Shown in pieces: positions 41,870-48,554 of a DNA stretch of 53,566 bases. Both the position numbers and the translations under genes were made by a program. Location of the stretch: assembly GCA_030446555.1 (NCBI GenBank), contig JAUJNA010000002.1:159637-213202 (forward strand), read 5' to 3'. The notes below the pieces were generated by a model. The model ran no database searches. It was given only the letters and a program-made list of their open reading frames with translations, and was not told the origin of the DNA. This stretch comes from Chloroflexota bacterium. GTDB taxonomy: Bacteria > Chloroflexota > Limnocylindria > Limnocylindrales > CSP1-4. The number at the start of each line of letters is the position of its first letter. Position 1 is the first letter of the stretch.

Positions 41870-43206
41870 CCGGTCGCCTCCGTCCTCTGCGACGCGGCGG
41901 AGCCCATGGCATGCCGGCGCTGCACCGAGCGGGACGCTCGGAGGACGGCGGAGAGCACCATCCGCAGCTCTTCGTCATCCAGGACGCCGCTCGCGCTGGT
42001 GTCCAGGGCACGCTGGAGCACGTCGCGCTCGCGCAAGACGTCGTGCCCGTGGGCGGCCGTTCCCCTCGCGTCCTGCACGGCGAGTGCGATGCGCGCGCGC
42101 TCATGGAGCAGCTCCACCAGTCTCGCGTCCAGCGCATCGATGCGCTCGCGGAGCCCGGTGAGCGCAGCAGGGGTCGCGGCGGCGGGCGGTCCGACGACGT
42201 CGGTCGGACGGAGGTACTCCAGGCGACGGAGCTCGTCCATCAGCGCCCCGAACTCGGGGAAGGAGAGCGACTGGTCGCCGTCCGATCGGGCGCGCGCCGG
42301 ATCGGGATGGACCTCGACGATGAGGCCATCGGCGCCCACGGCTGCAGCCGCGAGCGCCATCGGTGCGACGAGTGAGCGGCGGCCCGTGCCGTGCGACGGG
42401 TCGATGATCACCGGCAGATGGGTCAGCTCACGCAGGACGGGCACGGCCGACAGGTCGAGCGTGTTGCGGGTTGCGGGTTCGAACGTCCGGATGCCCCGTT
42501 CGCACAGGATGACGTTGCTGTTGCCGCTCGAGAGGACATATTCGGCGGCCATCAGCCACTCCTCGATCGTGGCGCCGAAGCCGCGCTTCAACAGGATCGG
42601 CTTGCGTGTCTGACCGGCCGCGCGCAGCAGCGCGAAATTGTGCATGTTGCGGCTGCCGATCTGGATGACATCCACGTAGCGGTCGAACAGCTCGACCTGC
42701 CCGGTCTCGGTCATCTCGGAGATGATCGGCATGCCGGTCTCGTCACGTGCCCGGGCCAGCAGCTGCAGCGCCGGCTCACCGAGACCCTGGAATGCGTATG
42801 GCGACGTGCGCGGCTTGAACGCCCCGCCACGCAGGATCCGGGCGCCCTCGCGGTGGACCCACCGCGCGGTAGCGAGTAGTTGCTCCTCCGACTCGACCGA
42901 GCACGGCCCCGCCATCGTCACGAGCGGGCTGCCCGCGCCGACCTTGACGGCACCGATGCCGATACGCGTGCGGTCAGGGTGGTGCTCGAGGCTCGCGAGC
43001 TTGTACGGCCGGGTGACGCGGATGACCTCTTCCACACCGGACAGGGTCCCCACGTGCCCCACCCGCTCCAGGTCCGTTCCGACGACACCGATGATCACCC
43101 GCTCCTGACCCTCGCTGACGAACGCCTCGAGGCCCTCGTTGCGAATCAGCTCGCAGACTTGTTCGACCTCCCGAGGCTCGGCGCTCGGGCGCATCACGAC
43201 GATCAT
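41866..43206 (-). CDS. aroF: DAHP synthase (type I beta) with C-terminal chorismate mutase
   Basis: First enzyme of the pathway, joining PEP and erythrose-4-phosphate. Residues 1-70 are a ferredoxin-like regulatory domain (MIVVMRPSAEPREVEQVCELI), 75-335 the catalytic barrel (MAGPCSVES, FKPRTSPYAFQGLG, IISEMTETGQVELF, IIDPSHGTGRRS) and about 355-440 an AroQ-class chorismate mutase (LRERIDALDARLVELLHERARIA). In Bacillus-type proteins the mutase sits at the N terminus; here it is at the C terminus. The start is the ATG at 43206 with GAGG upstream, below the attenuator. Confidence 0.93.
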   Translation of the reverse strand: MIVVMRPSAEPREVEQVCELIRNEGLEAFVSEGQERVIIGVVGTDLERVGHVGTLSGVEEVIRVTRPYKLASLEHHPDRTRIGIGAVKVGAGSPLVTMAGPCSVESEEQLLATARWVHREGARILRGGAFKPRTSPYAFQGLGEPALQLLARARDETGMPIISEMTETGQVELFDRYVDVIQIGSRNMHNFALLRAAGQTRKPILLKRGFGATIEEWLMAAEYVLSSGNSNVILCERGIRTFEPATRNTLDLSAVPVLRELTHLPVIIDPSHGTGRRSLVAPMALAAAAVGADGLIVEVHPDPARARSDGDQSLSFPEFGALMDELRRLEYLRPTDVVGPPAAATPAALTGLRERIDALDARLVELLHERARIALAVQDARGTAAHGHDVLRERDVLQRALDTSASGVLDDEELRMVLSAVLRASRSVQRRHAMGSAASQRTEATG

Positions 43207-43234
43207 GGGCAGCCTCTTTCCCGGTCCTGACCCG

Positions 43235-43271
43235 AAAAGACGAAACGCAGGTCGCCTTGCGGCACCTGCGT
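43235..43271 (-). terminator. Attenuator terminator hairpin of the aro operon
   Basis: Minus-strand RNA has ACGCAGGT-GCC, loop GCAA, GGC-G-ACCTGCGT, followed by TTCGTCTTTT. The stem is 11 bp with one bulged base and a GNRA loop, and the T-rich tract makes it a standard intrinsic terminator. It stands 29 bases upstream of the aroF start, so it must be read through for the operon to be expressed. Confidence 0.8.
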
Positions 43272-43273
43272 CT

Positions 43274-43325
43274 GCGGGCACGAGATGACCTGCTGGCGAG
43301 CGTTGCTCGCCGGCCTCGTACCCGC
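43274..43325 (-). promoter_or_regulatory. Aro leader RNA structure between leader peptide and terminator
   Basis: On the minus strand, GCGGGTACGAG (43315-43325), starting in the leader stop codon, pairs along 11 bp with CTCGTGCCCGC (43274-43284), one pair being G-U. Inside lies a perfect hairpin GGCGAGC-AAC-GCTCGCC (43295-43311). GCAGGTC between them (43285-43291 region) is complementary to GACCTGC of the terminator's 3' arm and could form an antiterminator. The pairing scheme is proposed from sequence only. Confidence 0.65.
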
Positions 43326-43354
43326 TAGGCGTAATACCCGAAGGAGAGGGTCAT
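43325..43354 (-). CDS. Aromatic leader peptide MTLSFGYYA of the aro operon
   Basis: A 10-codon frame (ATG at 43354, stop TAG at 43325) gives MTLSFGYYA, with one Phe and two adjacent Tyr in nine residues. It lies between a consensus promoter and a terminator in front of DAHP synthase, the arrangement of phe, trp and aroF-type leader peptides. The -10 box is only 10 bases from the ATG, so the leader peptide is likely translated from a nearly leaderless RNA. Stalling at the Tyr codons would cover the first pairing arm just behind. The coding potential is certain; the function is inferred from position. Confidence 0.72.
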   Translation of the reverse strand: MTLSFGYYA

Positions 43355-43364
43355 CAGGGCGCGG

Positions 43365-43393
43365 AGCCTAGGGGCACGCCCGCCTCGTGTCAA
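43365..43393 (-). promoter_or_regulatory. Sigma70-type promoter of the aro operon
   Basis: Minus strand: a perfect -35 box TTGACA at 43388-43393, a 17-base spacer, and a -10 box TAGGCT at 43365-43370. This is the best promoter in the window. Transcription should begin about 3 to 4 bases before the leader ATG at 43354. Confidence 0.8.
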
Positions 43394-43396
43394 TCA

Positions 43397-43427
43397 CTCG
43401 AAGGCCGTGAACATCGCTCGAAGGCCG
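43397..43427 (+). repeat. Direct repeat CTCGAAGGCCG, two copies 20 bp apart, upstream of the aro promoter
   Basis: Copies at 43397-43407 and 43417-43427 are identical over 11 bases and spaced by about two helical turns. The nearer copy ends 3 bases from the -35 box, which is a position where an activator or repressor could bind. It also lies upstream of the divergent PPOX gene. Confidence 0.55.
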
Positions 43428-43506
43428 CGGGCCCGCCTGCAGGCACCCTCATGGCCATCGAGGGGCATGCTGTCCTCGGGGGACCCACTCGATGGGCAGG
43501 GAGGCC

Positions 43507-44025
43507 ATGGGCAAGGAGATGGGGCGGTCGGCCGTCGAGACCGAGGTCGATGATCGAGCGCTCCTCGCTGAAGCGCGGCGCGCGATCCTCTCGACGATCG
43601 CGCCGGACGGGCGGCCGCGGTCCGTGCCGATCTGCTTCGTCGTCGTCGGCGCGGCGGTCTGGACGCCGCTCGACGAGAAGCCCAAGCGGACGCCCGATCC
43701 TCGCGCACTCGCCCGCGTCCGGGACATCCTCCGCGACCCGCGCGTCACTCTCCTCGTCGATCGCTGGGACGAGGACTGGGCCCGACTGGCATGGCTTCGC
43801 ATCGAGGGGACGGCCTCACTGGTCGAGCCCGGCGAGGACGGCCACGAGCGCGCCGTCTGGGGGCTTCGCGCCCGCTATCCCCAGTACGCGACGCAGACCC
43901 TGGAAGATCGTCCGCTCATCCGCATCGACATGGAAGGGGTCGTCGCCTGGAGCGCCGCCGACCCCGGCCAGGAGCCTGGGCGTCCGGCACCTAGCCCCCC
44001 TTCCGCAGACCTCCCCGGCGGGTGA
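43507..44025 (+). CDS. PPOX-class probable F420-dependent enzyme (Rv0121-type)
   Basis: Split beta-barrel flavin/F420-binding protein of about 172 residues. ARRAILSTIAPDGRPRSVPICFVV is the typical opening, VWTPLDEKPKR and RVTLLVDRWDEDWARLAWLRIEGTA follow, and RYPQYATQTLEDRPLIRI ends the domain. It matches the group annotated as PPOX-class F420-dependent enzymes. A GGGAGG ends 2 bases before ATG 43507; ATG 43516 has more usual spacing and ATG 43492 is also in frame, so the start is within eight codons. Function unknown. Confidence 0.82.
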   Translation: MGKEMGRSAVETEVDDRALLAEARRAILSTIAPDGRPRSVPICFVVVGAAVWTPLDEKPKRTPDPRALARVRDILRDPRVTLLVDRWDEDWARLAWLRIEGTASLVEPGEDGHERAVWGLRARYPQYATQTLEDRPLIRIDMEGVVAWSAADPGQEPGRPAPSPPSADLPGG

Positions 44026-44539
44026 TCGCGCGACTGGCCAGCGCCGCCACGCCCATCGCCACGAGAGCTCGCTCGGCGATGGGCAGCGGCCGGACGACGG
44101 CGAGGAACTGCTCCGCTCGGGACCTGTCGATGGTCGCGAGCAGGGCCGACCCGCGCGGCGTCAGCGCCAGCGTCCGCTGACGCCTGTCCACGGCTTCCTC
44201 GACGCGCTCGACCAGCTCGCGGCGCTCCAGGCCGGTCACGATCCGACTGGTGGCGGAAGGGGTCCGACCGATGCGATCGGCGAGGTCGGCGATGGTCAGT
44301 GTCTCGGCCCCACCGATCGCGTACAGCGCCGCCAACTGTGTGAACCCCAGCCGCAGCTCCCCCAGCTGCGACGCGAAGCCGATGACCAGCTCCCGCCAGA
44401 GCGCGCGTCCCACCGCGATGCGGTCCGAGAGCAGGCGCGGGTTCTGGAGCTCATCGCGCGCCGCCTGGACGACCGGGCTTAGCAGGCCGTCGGTCGCGGC
44501 GGCATCGGGGGACTGGCGCATGCATGCATGGTTGCACAC
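43991..44539 (-). CDS. MarR-family transcriptional regulator
   Basis: MarR-type repressor of about 176-182 residues, which bind DNA as dimers and let go when they bind small phenolic or oxidised ligands. The winged-helix motif is clear: TIADLADRIGRTPSATSRIVTGLERRELVERV, then VDRRQRTLALTPRGSALL as the wing. Two starts are possible, GTG 44539 and ATG 44521. It is divergent from fabD over roughly 80-100 bases. The palindrome GCATGCATGC overlapping the start may be its own operator. The 3' end overlaps the PPOX gene tail-to-tail. Confidence 0.85.
   Translation of the reverse strand: MCNHACMRQSPDAAATDGLLSPVVQAARDELQNPRLLSDRIAVGRALWRELVIGFASQLGELRLGFTQLAALYAIGGAETLTIADLADRIGRTPSATSRIVTGLERRELVERVEEAVDRRQRTLALTPRGSALLATIDRSRAEQFLAVVRPLPIAERALVAMGVAALASRAITRRGGLRKGG
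44518..44527 (+). promoter_or_regulatory. Palindrome GCATGCATGC at the marR start, possible operator
   Basis: Perfect 10-base palindrome spanning the alternative marR start codon, with TTGCACAC next to it. MarR proteins often bind palindromes at their own promoter. No experiment or family-specific consensus backs this here. Confidence 0.3.
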
Positions 44540-44622
44540 ATCCGACGCGTAGAGCCGCTCGCCACTGCTACGGTTCGGTGGTCGCGGGCTGACCTAGGCC
44601 TGTGCGTCCCCGAAAGGAAACC

Positions 44623-45603
44623 TTGTCGATCGCGTTCGTCTTCCCGGGCCAGGGCTCACAATCGATGGGCATGGGCCGCGCCCTCGCCGATGCTTCGCCG
44701 GCCGCTGCCCGCGTCTTCACGGCAGCCGACGAGGCGCTGGACGGTGAGTCCCTCACCGAGCTCGCGTGGAGCGGTCCCCCCGAGACGCTCGACCTGACGA
44801 GCAACGCCCAGCCGGCGCTCGTTGCCACGTCGATGGCGTTCCTGGAGGCGCTGTCGGAGCGATGGGCCGAGGACGGCAGCGAGCCGGCCGAGCCCAGCTT
44901 CTTCTGTGGCCATTCGATGGGTCAGTACAGCGCCATGGTGGCCGCGGGCGTGCTCGACCTCGGCGACGGGATCCGTCTCGTGCGCGAGCGGGGTCGACTC
45001 ATGCAGGCCTCCGCCGAGGACGGTGCCATGGCAGCCATCATCGGCTTGGACGACTCGCGCCTGTCCGAGCTGGAGGCGGCCGGCCGGGAAGCCGGCATCC
45101 TGACCATCGCCAATCGCAACTCACCGGGCCAGGTGGTCATCAGCGGCGAACGAGCCGCGGTGGAGCGAGCAGCGGAAGCCGCGAAGGGCCTCGGGGCCAA
45201 GCGTGCCGTCCTGTTGCCGGTCAGCGTCGCGGCGCATTCGCCGCTCATGGAACGCGCGGCCGAGGGCATGCGGGCGGTGCTCGAGGAAGTGCCCTTCCGG
45301 GACCCATCCTCGCCGCTCCTGGCGAACGCCGATGCGCGTCCGCTGACCACCGGCGAGGAGTGCCGCGGTGAGCTCATCGAGCACCTGACCCGCGGCGTCG
45401 ACTGGGTGCGCGCCGTGGAGGCCATGCGCCAGGCCGGCGTGGACACGTTCGTCGAGGTGGGCCCGGGCAAGGTGCTCACGAACCTGATCAGGCGCATCGC
45501 ACCCGATGCGACGGCCGTCGCCACCGATGACACTGCCGCGCCAGGCGGCCTGCGCGATCCCTTCCGACCCACGTCCCGACCCGCCTCCCAGCCCGCGTCG
45601 TAG
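44623..45603 (+). CDS. fabD: Malonyl-CoA:ACP transacylase
   Basis: Loads malonyl onto acyl carrier protein for fatty-acid synthesis. 326 residues. The opening FVFPGQGSQSMGMG, the nucleophile Ser98 in FFCGHSMGQYSAMVAA, and SVAAHSPLME with the catalytic His are all present, as is GPGKVLTNLI near the end. I chose TTG 44623, since AAAGGA lies five bases upstream and the protein then begins exactly at the conserved SIAFVFPGQ, over an in-frame GTG at 44602. fabF follows after 25 bases. The usual acpP and fabH are not in this stretch. Confidence 0.92.
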   Translation: MSIAFVFPGQGSQSMGMGRALADASPAAARVFTAADEALDGESLTELAWSGPPETLDLTSNAQPALVATSMAFLEALSERWAEDGSEPAEPSFFCGHSMGQYSAMVAAGVLDLGDGIRLVRERGRLMQASAEDGAMAAIIGLDDSRLSELEAAGREAGILTIANRNSPGQVVISGERAAVERAAEAAKGLGAKRAVLLPVSVAAHSPLMERAAEGMRAVLEEVPFRDPSSPLLANADARPLTTGEECRGELIEHLTRGVDWVRAVEAMRQAGVDTFVEVGPGKVLTNLIRRIAPDATAVATDDTAAPGGLRDPFRPTSRPASQPAS

Positions 45604-45628
45604 GCGCCAGAGGAGTAGCTCTCGGATC

Positions 45629-46891
45629 ATGCGCCGCCCCGACTTCTCCCGCCGCGTCGCCGTCACCGGTCTCGGCGTCATCAGCCCCATCGGCCAGGAC
45701 ATCGAGACCGTCTGGTCGAACCTCGTCCGTGGCAACAGCGGGCTGCGGCGCATCACGCGCTGGGATCCGGCGCCCTACGAGGCGCAGGTGGCGGGTGAGG
45801 TGGAATTCGACGCAGCGGCATGGATGGACTTCAAGGCCGCTCGGCGCACCGACCGCAACGTGGTCATGGGGGTCGCGGCAGCGAAGCAGGCACTCGCCGA
45901 CTCGGAGCTGGCCATCACCCCCGAGAACCGCGATGACATCGGGGTCATCTTCGGCTCCGGCGCTGGCGGCCCCTACCTGATGATGGAGAACAAATCGACC
46001 TGGGACAGCAAGGGCGCCCGGTCGGTCAGCCCGTTCTTCATCGCCAACATGCTGCCCGACACGGCGTCGGGCCAGATCGCCATCGAGACCGGCATCCGCG
46101 GCCCCAACATGTGCGTGGTCACGGCCTGTTCCACCGGCACCCACAACATCGGTGAGGCGGCCGAGGGCATCCGCCGCGGCGACTACGTGGCGGCTCTCAC
46201 GGGCGCGACGGAGAACCCGCTCCATGAGCTGGCCCACATCGGCTTCTCGAACATGCGGGGCATGGGCATGCCGCGACCCGGCGAGGGTGTGGAGAGCGTC
46301 TCACGCCCCTTCGACGCCACGCGCAACGGGTTCGTCCTGGGCGAGGGTGCCGGCGCGATGATGCTGGAGGACCTGGAGCACGCCCGGGCGCGCGGAGCGA
46401 AGGTCTACGCCGAGGTCGTGGGCTACGGGTCTGCCGCCGACGCCTGGGACCTGATCCAGCCCGTGGAGAAGGGCGACGGCATCCGCCGGGCGATGCTCCA
46501 GGCCCTCGAACGACACGGCGTGCCGGCCGACGAGGTAGACCTCATCAACCCGCACGGCACGTCCACGCCACTCGGTGACCTGCGCGAGGCGCAGGCCATC
46601 TGGTCCGTCTTCGGCGACCACACGCCCAAGGTGGCCATCAGCGCCACCAAGTCACTGACGGGTCACCTGATGGGCGCCTCGGGGGCGTTCGAGGGGGTCG
46701 CCACCGTACTCTCGGTGCACCATCAGTGTGCGCCCGCCACGGCGAACTACCGCGACGAGGATCCGGAGATCGCCCTTGACGTCGTCCACGGCTCGTCGCG
46801 GTCGATGCCGATCCGCTACGCCATGTCGGACAACATCGGCCTGGGCGGCCACAACGGCGCCGTCATCTTCAAGCGCTACGAGGACGACTGA
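45629..46891 (+). CDS. fabF: 3-oxoacyl-ACP synthase II (beta-ketoacyl synthase)
   Basis: Condensing enzyme that elongates acyl chains with malonyl-ACP. 420 residues, standard length. The active Cys167 stands in TACSTGTHNIGEA, the first His in NPHGTSTPLGD, and the second His with Lys in TKSLTGHLMGASG. The conserved start RRVAVTGLGVISPIG supports the ATG at 45629; the reading frame upstream overlaps fabD and is not homologous. It is coupled to fabD by spacing. Confidence 0.94.
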   Translation: MRRPDFSRRVAVTGLGVISPIGQDIETVWSNLVRGNSGLRRITRWDPAPYEAQVAGEVEFDAAAWMDFKAARRTDRNVVMGVAAAKQALADSELAITPENRDDIGVIFGSGAGGPYLMMENKSTWDSKGARSVSPFFIANMLPDTASGQIAIETGIRGPNMCVVTACSTGTHNIGEAAEGIRRGDYVAALTGATENPLHELAHIGFSNMRGMGMPRPGEGVESVSRPFDATRNGFVLGEGAGAMMLEDLEHARARGAKVYAEVVGYGSAADAWDLIQPVEKGDGIRRAMLQALERHGVPADEVDLINPHGTSTPLGDLREAQAIWSVFGDHTPKVAISATKSLTGHLMGASGAFEGVATVLSVHHQCAPATANYRDEDPEIALDVVHGSSRSMPIRYAMSDNIGLGGHNGAVIFKRYEDD

Positions 46892-47566
46892 GCGCCGGTC
46901 GGGCCACGATCGCACTCATATGCACAGATCGGGATCATCACAGATGACCTTGAACTGCAGCGATGCCACGCCCCACGCCAGCCGCGTGGACGACGCCTCG
47001 CATCGGGTGAGTCCCGACCGGCCTGACGCTCGGCGGGAGCCAGTCCATCAGCGACTCCCTCTACTCGCAAGCTCTCGCGCGTGCCAGTCGAGGACGCGAG
47101 AGGGAGCATCCGGACTGGCTGGCTATAACGCTCGGCATACACGCGTGGCGTTAGCCCGGCGTGCGACATCGCGTCGCGATACTTCTCCACGTGCGCGAGG
47201 GAGGGAGCCCCCGCGGCTCGCTCCTCGAGGATCTCGGCGCGTCCCTCCAGGAGTTCCACGTCCAACCCGGGGTGCGCGCTGCCCAGCGCGAGCATCACCG
47301 TCGGACAGTGGCGCAGGTTCCAGATCTTCTGCGCCCCGGGCTTGCTGTATACCCAGATCGCGCGTCCGTCCCAGCTGAACCAGATCGGCAGGACGTGCGG
47401 CATCCCGTCGGGACGGACCGAGCCGATCCAGACGCATCGGTTCGGTGCGCAACCGATGGTCCAGCTCACTGGGAATGGACGGTGCGATGCCCACCCGGGA
47501 CGGCGCCGCGAACGGTAGCGGAGCCGTTCCCCGCTGGGACTCCCCTGTGTCGGCTATGTCCAGCAT
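46876..47566 (-). pseudogene. Frameshifted PPOX/F420-type flavin-binding protein
   Basis: A PPOX-fold protein readable only by joining two frames. The N-terminal piece from the start at 47566 contains IAPSIPSELDHRLRTEP. At about 47430-47440 the frame changes and continues CVWIGSVRPDGMPHVLPIWFSWDG, then WVYSKPGAQKIWNLRHCP, the family's typical core. After YAERYSQPVRMLP (about 47085) the sequence is unlike the family, which normally stops a few residues later, so the C-terminal 65 residues are probably read-through. Relative to the core, one extra base (or two missing) explains the break. Could be a dead gene or a sequence error. Confidence 0.65.
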
Positions 47567-47766
47567 CTGTCCTCAAGCTCCGTGCCCGCGCTGTCAGGCG
47601 CCGGGCAGTGCACGTTCGGGGTCCACTCCGGGAACATCCGGTGGGGGTTCGGCTGCCAGACCCAGGGCGTGCAGGTTCGTAGTGCACCGACGCACCCCCG
47701 GCTGGTGAAGCCGACGGCCCGCCGCTGTGGCGACGGGCGTCGGCCAGGGTGGGACCCTGTGGTCGC

Positions 47767-48430
47767 TCAGTGGCGAGCCGCGAGCCGGTGGCGGAAGGTC
47801 AGCCACGCGACGACCATGAGGCCGGTTAGGAGGACGAGCGGGATGGCGGGATTGCGAGCGGTCCGTAAGGCGGCGCGCCGGCCGAGCCGACCACGTCCCC
47901 GGTGGCCGAGTCGGGCGGGGCAGGAGACCTGCGGGTCGAACGGCGCGAAGAGCACCTCGCCACCGGGCCGGAAGTAGGCATGGAGCATGTAGTGGGCCTC
48001 TTCCGTGCCGGGGGTCCGGGATGGCCGGGCAGCAGGAGCGCCGGCTGGCCGAAGGCCTCGGGTGCGCCCTTCCCCACGTCGGCCGCCTCCCACTCCACGC
48101 CGATGACCTGCTCGAGGCTCGCGTCGAGGAGCACGACCACGGGCTTCTCCGGATCCATGACGCCCGCCGGGAACTGGTCTGGAAGTTCTCCATGTTCAGG
48201 GCATGGACGCCCATGCCACCCATCCCGGGCTCCGAGATGCAGTGGGGCGGCTCGGCGATGTAGCCCATGGCCGCGATCTGGTCGCCGCTCTTGCCCTCGA
48301 AGCGGGCGCGCAGCTCGGCGAAGCCCTCCGGTGCCGGGATGGGCGCGGGTCCCTCGGCCAGAACCGCTGTCGGCGCCATGGCGGCGAGGAGCGCGCAGGC
48401 GAGCGCGATGGCTCGGATACGGATGTGCAT
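47767..48430 (-). pseudogene. Frameshifted secreted protein with C-terminal membrane anchor
   Basis: Starts at ATG 48430, with GGGAAGGA just upstream, with a clear signal peptide (IRAIALACALLAAMAPTAVLAEG), then FEGKSGDQIAAMGYIAEPPHC and GVHALNMENFQ. Near 48183 the frame shifts to one reading PAGVMDPEKPVVVLLD and VEWEAADVGKGAPEAFGQPALLLPGHPG; near 48012 it shifts again to EEAHYMLHAYFRPGGEVLFAPFDPQVSC, ending with a hydrophobic helix (IPLVLLTGLMVVAWLTF). Each break needs one added base. The joined product of about 220 residues resembles exported proteins of unknown role found in soil bacteria. Confidence 0.6.
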
Positions 48431-48554
48431 GGCTAGTCCTTCCCTTCTTCGAATCCGTCCGTGGCGAGCCCAAGCGGCTCGTTCGATGGGAAGGCGGGAA
48501 AAGGGAGGTCACGAGCGTGCCATCGGACGGCACGGGTGGAACGAAGCGGCGCGG

